Below, piece by piece: positions 23,953 through 34,239 of a stretch of 64,000 nt of DNA; position 1 is the stretch's first letter; the number at the start of each line of letters is the position of its first letter. A program made the position numbers and the translations under genes. The stretch lies in contig NEEC01000011.1 in the NCBI GenBank assembly GCA_002189035.1, positions 2,294,001 to 2,358,000 of the forward strand, read 5' to 3'. Source of the stretch: Utricularia gibba (Eukaryota > Streptophyta > Magnoliopsida > Lamiales > Lentibulariaceae). The notes under the pieces are model-generated. The model had not been told where the DNA came from. It ran no database searches and saw only the letters and a program-made list of their open reading frames with translations.

Positions 23953-25548
23953 CACGTGGGAGGTTAGAATTTCTCGATCTCGGTATGCACCCGAGTCTGT
24001 CTTTTCTAATTTTAACTTTTAAATAATTTATAGCGAATTCATATTTCAAATTCTAAGACTAGTGATTTTCTAGAAATTTCACTTCTTTGGTAACTGCCAG
24101 TTGAGATTGGCAACCTTCAGTATCTTCTGTGTATTGCAATCTTTTCATCAAACCATCTAGGCTTCTGCACTCACCATCAAATAAGATCTGAAAAAGATAC
24201 AAAGTAGTGCCATTTCAATGGCTGGGTGATAAAGGTACCTAAAGCAGCAGAGAATGCAGTAGGGATGAATGGCTGGGTGGTAAGGCAAACCCAAGAGAGT
24301 AGAGATGAATAAATAGGTAGGGCAGACCGCATGCAGCACAAGTGCTTAGTTTTTTTTTTTTTTTTTTCAATGGCAAGCAGCTCAAGTGCTGAGAAGATGA
24401 CAGACGAGGTTCAACTGAAGTTTGCAAGAACTAGGTCCTCCACATGGTCTTAAGGGCTATAACTCTGTGAGAACTGAGAGCACATGCCACATGGTAGTAA
24501 TAATGCCTACAGAGACTGGATGGATACACAGGAAACCATGTTCTAGTTCCTGTTTGTATTCAAACCATGTCAAGGACAAGCGCGTTTTGTAATAAAATAA
24601 GTATATGCACAGATAAGAGCACAAGGAGATGTCGCTCCCAGTCCTGAAGAAATTCGCAGCACCACTTACACTTGTCAGAGAGTTTAACATGGAAAACAAC
24701 AGGTCTTTCAGTGAGGAAGAAAAATGCAAAATATGAAAACTATTCATAAGCTATATTCAAGTGAGCCGCATCCTGGAATGCTTCATTTTAATTTACAAGA
24801 GGATCTACAAATGCATTCTGGAATATATGATGGGAGGAAGTGAATCTGGAACAGCAGCCTTGTTATCTAATATTCTCATGTGCACACAGAGCAAAAGGGT
24901 CGAAGCGAAGATTCCTCACCTAAAGCAAGATCCCACTTAAGCGAGCAGTAGAGCAATAGGAATAAAGAAAAAGGCATGGCTCGTAATCCAAAATGTCAAA
25001 TTTTAAGAAACATCGAGATTCAGCTCAAGGCAAAAGACCTGCACTAGAAGTTGGGGAAGCACACAGAAGTCGAAAGGAAGTTAGTGAAACGTTGGAGAGG
25101 ATGGCTCTCAACCTTCTCTCAGCTTGTAGCTGAAGCACTTCGAGACCAGCACTAAGCTAGAGGCATGTTATCAATTAGTTCACCAGGGCACAAAGTGCCA
25201 AAAAATCACAGCATAGTGCTCCAAGGGACTAGTTGAATGATGAAGTGAACAGGGGCGAGGAGTAATTGAGTCACAAAAATAGTGCAAAGAAAAATGGGCA
25301 TGTCTATAAGAAGATGGTAACTGATATTCACTGGACAAGCAAATTGCGCTCCAACTTCACTATAGGAGATCATACATTCAATGTTCTCAAGACGCAAGAG
25401 GCACACACAGACACAAGGAGATACAGCAACCAATACAATGTTTATTATTATCTATAAGAGACAAAAACAGGAAACAGATATATTATAGAAACAAAAAAAA
25501 AACCAAATGTTGCAAAATTGTTCCATCCAATGGCTACTCACAATTAGA
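23953..25548. other. Intergenic; convergent 3' regions of DCC1 and the PB1-domain gene
   Basis: No coding gene recognised. There is a run of about twenty T at roughly 24350-24368 and a small imperfect repeat (GATGAATGGCTGGGTG-like, twice within 24215-24285). The right end should hold the 3' UTR of the minus-strand PB1 gene. Confidence 0.4.
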
Positions 25549-27684
25549 TCATGGCTGCGGTGTCTTGACTGGATGCTTCATGTTCTCTGTAGGGAGCGGT
25601 GAAGAAGTATTGGGCATCACTGCAGCTGGAGCAGTTGTCAATGTATGGTAATGAGAAGCTGATTGAGGAGGCAGATACTGAGTGTAATACATCTGGGGCC
25701 GTGCAGGATCAACTAACCCATACGTAAAGGGGGCATTGATGCCTGGTATGGGGTTGATCGTCTGATTAGGATGAGAAGTTTGACTGAAACCGACATACTG
25801 TGTCTGGTGCTGGCCTGAGGAAAGCTGCACCAATTGCTGTGCTCCCCCAGCAGCAGTGGTATACACTCCAGTAGGAAGCTCAGGTTTGGATGAAGGACCA
25901 CCAATTGTGGAAGCATAGGCTACCTGATGAGCTGCACTGGCAGGAGGAGCCGTTTGAGGAACTGAGTGTGGCAACTCACTATAAGTTGGCTGCTGTGGTT
26001 GCAAATTGTATGCTTGGTTCGGGCGACCTGGCATGATGTAGATTGGGTATGGCTGGTTAACCGGAGATTGGTGTGGGAGGTGCTGCGATTGGTGTGCATA
26101 AACAGGGTAGTAAGACGAGATCGGCACAGCTCCAGCAGGAATGTACTGGTTTCCAGCATGAACAAAGTGTTGTGGGTGATGCAAGGCATGAAAGTTTTGA
26201 TCAAGCTGGCCAGATAATATATACCCATGTTCCTGAACATGTGGTTGCACTTGATACTTCACATTATTCGGCTCCCCATTCTTGATATCATCCTGACTAG
26301 GAGTAGCCCTGCCATTTCCCAACGGTATTTGTGCAACAGGTTCTTGATACACTACATGCATCTGCCTAGAGAATGTGTTTCTGGCACTTCCTTCACTGTA
26401 TCAATAAGGTCATCAATACAAACAAACAGTAATCATATTAACAGGAGAAAAAAAGAGAGAATTCTAGATAGAGGTTTCAATTCTGTACCTTGAAACTGAA
26501 TCAGGAGATGCCAAATCGGTCACACCAGATGATTTCTGTAGAATTTGGGCAACCGGATGCTGTGGCAATTGAAGCTGAGCATGCTGAATCCTAGCATGCC
26601 CACCATCTTCCGGTCTCTCATCATCGGAGAACACCCTACTAGCAGCATATTCTCCACCAATAACTGCCGGAAAACCAGGGGCAACCTCCGCCGGAGCAAC
26701 AAAAATCCCCAGTTCTTCTGGTTTATGAGGCAGCGGTACATTTGCATTTCCTCCACCCTCGGCAACACTGACCTGCTGAAACTGATCCTCAATTCCTACA
26801 ACCCCCACCTTCGGATTCTGATCCACATGCACTTTTATAGGTGGCAAATTTACCATTGAGGGGGAACTGTTTGAAGAGCCAAAGGACGACGTGGTGTCAA
26901 CCATTGGAGAACCCGGAACAGAGTGCACATCATGATTAGCTGTGCAATTTCCGGATCCAATCCCGGAAACTTTGGTATCCTCTACTTGAGTCTCACCATC
27001 TTTTCCTCCGATCGCACCTTTTCCGACTGGATCTTCATCAAAACCTAGAAGATTATTGATCGAAGAAGATTCCGAAAACCCACGATCACTTGCGCACCCA
27101 CCAGACACGGTACTTGCCTTCCCATTCAAGGCGTTGAAGAACCAGTCCTCCGACTTGGCAGATCCAGTTTCAGCAAGAAGCTGCTCAACATTTGACTGCG
27201 ATTTGGGAAACAGGAAGAGACGGAGACGCCCCTGTTTCGGAACCCCTCCGCCATTGCTGACACGGTCGTACTCCTCCACCATATTCTCGAGATCCTCATC
27301 GGTGGCCACAGAAATCAGAGAATCCAGGTCCTCGTTTGGGAGTTGGTATTTCAGCAAAAACGATTGGTTATGGAGGAGGGTTTTCGAAAGACGGTTGTGG
27401 AGGTCCGAAAGCGAAGTGTGGCGGTCAATTACAATAATTCGCGTGTCGCCCCCGACGTAGCAGAGGGTTTTGTCATGTGGCCGAGGAACTATATGTCCCC
27501 CGTAGCTGCACATAAGCCGGAGTTTCTGCGGTGGAGCTAACGCCGGATCGGCCTCCGAGGACTCCATGCGGCGGGAACGGGGCGAGGAATCGATCGAGTC
27601 CGCGTACACCCCTGCAGCGATTGCAGCGTTACCGATTGGCCCTGCGCCCGATTGCGGTGTCGCCGGCGCCGGCGTAGCATCCAT
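25549..27684 (-). CDS. PB1 (Phox/Bem1) domain protein with Gln/Pro-rich tail
   Basis: Two exons (27684-26489 and 26395-25549) join in phase to 680 aa. After a short Ala/Ser/Pro leader, a PB1 domain spans about residues 50-165: KLRLMCSYGGHIVPRPHDK opens it with its conserved basic residue, and the acidic motif is in ISVATDEDLENMVEEYDR. PB1 domains mediate head-to-tail dimerisation through these basic and acidic faces. The rest is Ser/Gly-rich and then Gln/Pro/Tyr/His-rich with no catalytic domain, so this is the stand-alone PB1 class of plants rather than a Raf-like kinase. Partner and function are unknown. The intron is 93 bases. Confidence 0.85.
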
Positions 27685-29540
27685 AGAAGGAGAGCTGGAA
27701 ATGAGCGAAAAGCGAGTCCCCCTTGTCGATGCGTGCAGATGTTATAATCCAGCTGTGAATTTTATTTATTTTGTATTAATCATTTAATTAATTATTATTA
27801 TTTGCCCCCAAACTTTTCAATTTCAATTTTTCTCACCATTTCTTTTTCATTTTCCCGTTCAATCCCCATCTCTTTGAAAAATCACATATCATACACATTT
27901 CAAAGACAAACCCTAGGAAAAGCACAGCCCAATCTCTGTGACATAGACCCCGACCCCGAGCCGGTTCCACAAGGTACAGCAGTTCCACCAAATTGACTTC
28001 ACTGCAAGATTCCACTTTGATGGTCCAGACTCCAGAATTGAACGATGAGATGGTGATGATACCAAATAGTACACCATGGGTATTGAATTTCTTCCAAGCT
28101 TTACTAAATTACCATTAAGAGAACAACTGTGCAACACAGACCAGATCCAATGGGCACAGAGAGAGGGAGAAGGGTACCTAGAGCTTCAAAGGAAGATGCC
28201 CAGAGACTTATCACAGCATTCCAAGATGACCCTGGTGAAGAGCTTTGCCTACAATGATGTATCTATCTGGAAAATCAATGGGAAACCAAGGTGGAATGTT
28301 TCTTTACATGGATGCAGCTTGTGGCTTCTTACCAGGTGAAAAAATGTTAATAAACTAAGGTGAATTCTTCTTTACACGAGCTCCTGCTTCCTCATGTGAA
28401 GTGAAGAGAAGTTCGGGAGCATGATGTTGGACACTGCCTCCATCACGAAGATATCACCATTCATACCATCTCCGAATTCAAATCATACTCCATAACCTAT
28501 TTTAAAAATTGAAACAACCCACTTCACTGCAGAGATAATCAACAACCAAAGGGCATCATGTCCGCTTTCAGAGATTTGCCACTTTCAGCATCATACCATC
28601 TTTATTAACAGACAGAACCCACTAGAGCAACGGGAATGAAAAAAAAAAACACAGATCTTTACCGAAGATCTAAGCAACACAGGAACAGAAAACGTGAGTA
28701 GTAAATGATTTCTACGTAGCGGCAGTGAAATTACCAGCACGGAACAAATACAACATCCAACAAAAATGTTGCCTACTGTTCTTTGATATTCTTGCCGGGA
28801 TTACGCGACCCATCGGCGATCTTGGCATCTGGAAATGCGAATTAACAGGACTAGAGGAGGAACCGGCCTCCCGGAACAAAAAAGTAGACAACGAGAAAGA
28901 AGAAACACGCAAAAGCGATTGGCGCTTAGGGCGCAATTATGAAATGTTTAGTTTAATTGTCGCAGTTGATGTTGTTTCCCGCGCAAATGATTCTCTAACT
29001 GCCAATAGGAATTGACGAAAACACTCCTTCAGATTGAGCCATTGGAAGAGCATGCAAACAAAGGTTGCTCTGGTCTATTTAAATTATTAATTTCCCAAGA
29101 TACCCCCTGCATTCATCGTTCTCCTCGCCGGACTGAGGATTTTTCAGTTTCTCTCCGTGGAATGTTGCCGTCTCGCGGGGATCGGAGCTAGTTTCCGGCA
29201 TCAATAAGGTAAAAGCTCCAAGAATCTCCCTGTATACTTGATTTCCTAGACTTCTTGTCCAGTTTCGTTGCCTGCGGATTATTGAAGTTCATACTTGATT
29301 CGCTTGAACCTTACCTTTTTTGGTGTTTTCTTGCGTTAAAGCTGGTCCTGTTGGTCGTAGTTGGAAAAGATTTGGAATCGGAGATAAAATCTCGAATTTT
29401 CGTGACCTTTCTGATCTCGATAAGCATCTACTTTGTTGGAAGCGAATGTCCTATATTCTATGACATTGGATGATTATCTTCTTTTGTATCTTTTAACCAG
29501 AGGTGCTTTCTGATCGGAATTTTTCACAAATAATGGAGAC
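27685..29540. other. Divergent spacer between the PB1 and CCCH genes, with CCCH leader and leader intron
   Basis: No coding gene was recognised between the two divergent genes. Open frames at 28076-28339, 28712-28936 and 28725-29015 carry no known motif. From about 29100 the sequence looks like the CCCH gene leader: a donor (AAGGTAAAAG) at about 29209 and an acceptor (TTTTAACCAG) near 29500 outline a 5' UTR intron. Confidence 0.4.
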
Positions 29541-29679
29541 ATGCAGGGGAAATACATGGAAAACACGGAATCAGGGCATGAGAAGGCGAGTGACGCATCA
29601 TCTTCGACGCAATACGGATTTTCGCCCTTCTATCCTTCTAATTATCCTGAAAATCATTCCGTGTTCGTCGATTACTTGA
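29533..29679 (+). promoter_or_regulatory. Upstream ORF overlapping the CCCH gene start
   Basis: An ATG at 29533, eight bases before the CCCH start and in another frame, has A at -3 and G at +4. It opens a 48-codon reading frame that ends with TGA at 29679, inside the main coding region. Scanning ribosomes should meet it first. Whether it is translated cannot be told from sequence. Confidence 0.4.
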
Positions 29680-31030
29680 ACGATGAATATGCATCATCTC
29701 CGATCGGAGAAACTGACGATGCACTACGATCGTACTTCATTCATATCCATCAACAGGATTTGTTGGATCGTTATCAGATTTTATATTCACAGCTGTGCAT
29801 CATCGCAAAGCAGGCTCAAGATCTTTACCAAGAGAACGTCAATCTGAAAATGATCAACTTGGAGCTGAACAACCGCCTGGCTGCGTTTCTGAACGCCACG
29901 CCGTTTCATGGGTTTGAGTCTGGTCCTGGGGTTGATGCGATGGCTGCATTTACAAGAAAGTGTCTTGTTGCTGAAGAGGGAATTAGCGAGGAAGAGACCA
30001 CTGGTAAGAGTGCGGTAAATTTTGTGGATTCAGCTCTGACTCGCTCCGGAATACTGCAACGGTCTCATCTCCCAAAGAGCATTTCTGTTCGCTCTAGTGG
30101 TTATCACAAAGCAATCCGTTCTCATGGAGGATCTCTGCCCACGGAGTCCTCTGTCAAAGCGCCAAACAAGGGAAAGTTCATTGGCGAAGCGGTAATTTTT
30201 AATCATGTAACTTAATTCGGAAAGAAGTTCCCTACTTTACAAACTCATCATGCATTTTACTGCGTATGTGAACTAGTTCTAGTGATAGGGGCAGCCTCTT
30301 ATGCTATCATGACTTCTATTTCTGTGAATATTCCGCTGTTATGGATAATGATGATGATGATGTAGAACATCCTACATTGTGAATAGCAAAGAGTAATATT
30401 GCCCTGATCTGTAAGACTAAAATGAGAGCTGATCGATCCTTGATGAAATACCTCTCTAGTGTTTGCTCATCTAACATGTTTCCATCGAAACTCATCATGC
30501 ATTTTTCTGTTGTTGGGTAGTCAGTCTCCTTGTAAGAGTTGACAGTTTTTGGTAAAAGAGCTCCAGCATGTAGAGTTTGCATCAACCTTTTCCCCTGATG
30601 TTGTTTAGTTAAGATGATCACTATGAAGTTATACAAGCATGTTGACTAGAATCTGCCATGTTGTTGTCCAGATCCACCTGGCGGCTAATATGAGAAACTG
30701 ATGTTGAATGTGATGCAGCAAAAAGTGTATGTTAAGGGCAAGAAGGAGCAGCCACTAGAGCTGGAGGTCTACAACCAGGGAATGTTCAAAACCGAGCTGT
30801 GCAACAAATGGCAGCAGACGGGGACCTGCCCTTACGGCAACAACTGCCAGTTCGCCCACGGCATCAGAGAGCTCCGCCCCATCCTGCGCCACCCTCGCTA
30901 CAAGACCGAGGTTTGTCGCATGATACTTGATGGGATTCCATGCCCCTACGGCCACCGTTGCCACTTCCGGCACAGCCTGACTGCCCAGGAGAATCTTTCT
31001 CGAGCCATAGGCGTCAACACCTATGATTAA
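29541..31030 (+). CDS. Tandem CCCH zinc finger protein (TTP type)
   Basis: Two exons (29541-30191 and 30719-31030) join in phase to 320 aa. The N-terminal two thirds are Ser-rich, with a probable helical stretch around [20 protein letters not shown]. The C-terminal exon holds two C-x8-C-x5-C-x3-H fingers, each with the family lead-in: MFKTELC...CQFAH and RYKTEVC...CHFRH, 18 residues apart. This pair is the tristetraprolin-type RNA-binding module that recognises AU-rich elements in mRNA 3' UTRs. It resembles plant C3H14/C3H15 proteins, linked in Arabidopsis to secondary wall and anther development. Start codon choice is uncertain because of an out-of-frame ATG eight bases upstream; a second in-frame ATG is at 29556. 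Confidence 0.9.
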
Positions 31031-31703
31031 CCCCCACGCCACCCCATCTAGCAGCAGCACTCCCTGGTTCGCGGATTGGATTGCATGAAGATCATCTGTT
31101 TGCAGGCACAAATGTGGATCCAGTACACCTACGTACTCCTCCCCTGCAACTTGACGTTGTGAAAACCGTAGCAGGCTTTGGGCCAAGCTCTAAAACTTCA
31201 CAATTTTCTTTGTTTCTTTTGTGTGTGTTGTTTCAATATTGCTCAACCTCGTCCTCTCCTTTCGGATCAACGAAGATAAATCAATATTAACAAGAATGGG
31301 GTGTTTTCCATGATTTATAATTTATTATCATTGATAATAAGTTGTTTATAATTTATACAAATATTTTGTTTAATATTTATAATTGATTTTAAAGTTATTT
31401 ATAAATTAAATTTATCAAATCAAACACTATATACTTATAATTGAATTATAAGTTCAAAACTTAGAAGTCTATAATAATAAAAGTTACCTAAAAGACTCCC
31501 AATATAAAACTCATTTTTATCTCACATTAGTGATCTAAAGAGTTGGCATTTTGCTTTTTAGCCCCTTTTCTCTTTGCATATTCCCCATCCGCCTCCTTTT
31601 CGTTGTTCCTTATCCTTCTTCCCATCCATTCTCGCAACAAAACTTTTCTTTGATGGCATGAGCGAGGCGTCGGGTTAGAGTCATTTTCCCACTTTTCGCA
31701 GCC
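31031..31703. other. AT-rich spacer
   Basis: Begins with the 3' region of the CCCH gene (to about 31290), then becomes very AT-rich to about 31550. A CT-rich stretch before 31704 probably is the leader of the proline-rich gene. No other feature seen. Confidence 0.4.
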
Positions 31704-32075
31704 ATGGCCGCGGGCCTCAACCTTCTGCGGATCGCCCTCTTTCTTCTCATCGTCTTCCCCAGCTCCGCTTCTTCCACGGATCCCACAGTCCCTCCAGCCT
31801 CCGTCTCCAAATGCGGCGGCACCTGTCCCTGCGACGACCTCTGTTCCTCTCCCCCGCCACCGCCGCCGATCAAGCCTCCCCCGACTCCGACCACCTTGTG
31901 CCCGCCTCCGCCATCGCCGCCGCGCCCAAAGACACCCAGCCCGCCTTACGTGTACACGAACGCGCCGCCGGGGAATATATACCAGGTATATCCATACTAC
32001 TCGGGCGTGGAGCGCCGCCGCGGTGTCTCTGTTGCTGGGTTGATAGCTGCTTGCGTGTGGGTGATGGCCATGTGA
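31704..32075 (+). CDS. Small secreted proline-rich, extensin-like protein
   Basis: Single exon, 123 aa. An N-terminal signal peptide (LLRIALFLLIVFPSSASS) precedes a short cysteine cluster (KCGGTCPCDDLC). A Pro-rich core with runs of five or six prolines follows, then YPYYSGVERRR, and finally a hydrophobic C-terminal tail (GVSVAGLIAACVWVMAM) without further charged residues. That tail fits a GPI-anchor signal, so a cell-surface or wall location is likely. Its overall plan (signal peptide, Cys pair, Pro-rich core, Tyr-rich PYY motif, hydrophobic end) is shared with the gene at 33507, suggesting a tandem pair. Molecular function is unknown. Confidence 0.75.
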   Translation: MAAGLNLLRIALFLLIVFPSSASSTDPTVPPASVSKCGGTCPCDDLCSSPPPPPPIKPPPTPTTLCPPPPSPPRPKTPSPPYVYTNAPPGNIYQVYPYYSGVERRRGVSVAGLIAACVWVMAM

Positions 32076-33394
32076 GAATCTGGTCCATCGGAGAGCCGGC
32101 CGGCTAAAAAACTGGTTTATTTACTTCCATCTAATGATCATTCGGTTTGTCTTCTGAATAATAACTTTAACTTCATCTGGATTCATATGCGAGAGCGGAG
32201 ACTGCTCTCCCAAATCTTTCTTGTTCTTTTTTTAATTTTTAATTTTTTATTTTCATAATATTAAAAAACTAATTGTTGTAAAACATCGGTGGAATGTTGA
32301 ATTAATTCCAAATTCCATGCGAGAAATTACTTTAGTTACTACAAAGGGAAAAAAATGAAGGGTTGGTGGAGAGTTGCCGTCACTGGAAAATATTATTTTA
32401 TTATTTCTAACGTAAATGTATAAAATCGCGACACGTGTACAAAACGTCTTCTAAAAAGTTTACAAAATTGCCCATATACTCCAAATATATCAATTCACTC
32501 TCAAATGTTTTTCTAATATTCAAAAAGGTCCAAATATTCTACTTTTCTTTTTCTAAAAGGTCCACATTCTCCAAATATATCAATTAAAATGTATTATTGA
32601 ATAAGACATGGTATTTTTTTCTTATGATAACATCCCTTTGCAATGTACACCCACCTTACCCAAAGTAGATTTTATAAGTTTGTAGAAGAGGAGACTCTTG
32701 CAATCAAGATACAAAACCAAGATAAGTAAAACTATTATGGTATACATAATAAACTCAAATATATATTTGTATACGACTTATCCTCATTTTGTATATTTAA
32801 ATAAATTGATACTTCTAATCTTTTACGTTATATATTAATATCATATTCAAATAATATAAAGTAATGAATCTATTTTCAAGATTTATGAAGTTGCACCTAT
32901 TTATAGAGAATCTTCTCAAATTTTGGAAGAGTCTTTAATACATTCTTGATGCTTTATACATACACAAGATTAATGGGAAGATTCTTTATGCACGAGACTT
33001 TAGAGTTTGAGAAAGAACTTTATCACTCTATTTCTACATGGTTTGTGTCTTTAAACATTGTTCTATGATCATATGTAACTCATTTATTACATTGGTTCAT
33101 TCAATTACAATAAAACCAATTTATCTTACGTGTTGAGCACTCCCAATTTTTATTTTGGATTTCTGAGTCACCAAAGTTTTTGCCTTTGTTTTTGTGTATC
33201 TTCTGATCAAAACTATGGATCCTAGCACATTCCTTCCCAAAAATATCTTACAATTTGATGAAAATTCTCTAAAATTTGATCATTATTTTGCACCTACTTA
33301 GAGGGTGGTTCCAAATGCTGCAGTTTTTTAAGAGTGAGGTGCTTTAATTATGAGTCAAAATAGAGATTTATTGAGCCCAAGACCTACTAAACCA
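32076..33394. other. AT-rich spacer between the proline-rich pair
   Basis: About 1.3 kb of AT-rich DNA with no convincing gene. A 17-base direct repeat (CTCCAAATATATCAATT) occurs near 32479 and 32572. A 28-codon frame from about 33213 starts MDPSTFLPKN and stops at once; it is too short to assign to a transposon. Confidence 0.4.
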
Positions 33395-33433
33395 GGGAGG
33401 GGGAGGGAGCCCCCCCACCCCCACCCCCACCCA
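33395..33433 (-). promoter_or_regulatory. G-quadruplex-type tract before the second proline-rich gene
   Basis: The plus strand reads a purine G-run block (33395-33409) directly followed by C-runs separated by single A (33410-33433). On the minus strand the second half is four runs of three or more G with one-base T loops, a textbook quadruplex pattern. It lies 74 to 112 bases before the ATG at 33507. Confidence 0.5.
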
Positions 33434-33506
33434 CTCCATCTCTCTTTCATGATTAAACAAACCCACCACCTTGAGGTTCCATTGTCACCCACATTTCTTT
33501 CTTTCC

Positions 33507-33923
33507 ATGGAGTCGCACAACCTCCTCCTCCCCACTCTCCTCCTCTTCTCCGCCGTGGCCCTCAACTTCCCGGCGACCTCCTTCTCCCAGGAATGCCTCT
33601 ACCCATGTTACCCGCCGCCCATCCCCGGCGCGGACGGTAGCGGAAGCCGCCCTCCGGTGACCACCACGCCGCCCTCTTCTTACACTCCTCCATTGTACAC
33701 GTATCCTCCGCCGGCAGGGTCCTTCCCACAACCTCAAACCCCGCCGTACTCCGGCGTGGCGCCGCCGCTGCCCAACAACATCGTGCCCTGGTTTCCCTAC
33801 TACTACAGAAGGCCACCGCAGGAGGCTTCCGGCACCAGCAGTAGCTCCCCGCCGGCTACATGGGCATGGAGAAGAGCCTCCGTGCTGCTGGTTTTTCTTG
33901 CCGCCGCTGGTTTGGTTCTCTGA
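33507..33923 (+). CDS. Small secreted proline-rich protein, second of a pair
   Basis: Single exon, 138 aa. The frame is open from a TTG at 33471, but the first ATG is at 33507 (MESHNLLLPTLLLFSAVAL), which also gives a clean signal peptide. After the predicted cleavage (near ATSFSQ) comes ECLYPCYPPPIPG, a Pro/Ser/Thr/Tyr-rich core and PWFPYYYRRPP. A Ser-rich linker and a hydrophobic tail (ASVLLVFLAAAGLVL) follow, suitable for GPI anchoring. It resembles plant extensin-like arabinogalactan-type surface proteins. The shared plan with the gene at 31704 suggests duplication and divergence. Base composition is GC-rich compared with the flanks. Confidence 0.75.
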   Translation: MESHNLLLPTLLLFSAVALNFPATSFSQECLYPCYPPPIPGADGSGSRPPVTTTPPSSYTPPLYTYPPPAGSFPQPQTPPYSGVAPPLPNNIVPWFPYYYRRPPQEASGTSSSSPPATWAWRRASVLLVFLAAAGLVL

Positions 33924-34239
33924 TTGATGCAAATTGAGGGCCTGAGAGTCCCTGTTAATTACAGTGATTGGCTTGTAATCTTCTGCTTGCATTTCACAAA
34001 AAGAGACGACACACAACATGCCAAGTCCCAACCACCAGTGAAAGAAAAAGAAACCAAAAGCTCCATCTTTCCTTCTCCACCATTAATGAATAATTATCAT
34101 TAAAAAAAGAATTTAATCAGAATTTAAAATAAACCTACATAATTATTTAATGAATAATTTCAAACATGAAAATTTAAATATTAAAAAAAAAACAGTGACT
34201 TTATGCTTCATGACATCACCGGAGGTTTGGAGAGTTGGG
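33924..34239. other. Convergent 3' regions
   Basis: AT-rich at 34080-34200; should hold the 3' UTRs of the proline-rich gene and the RecG gene. No gene seen. Confidence 0.4.

Noticed and set aside
33213..33300. Gag-like start MDPSTFLPKN near the proline-rich pair
   Set aside because: Stops after 28 codons and has no neighbouring long terminal repeat, primer site or polymerase sequence.
33453..34031. 192-codon minus-strand open frame
   Set aside because: Antisense to the proline-rich gene at 33507; Gly/Arg-rich shadow of a Pro-rich frame.
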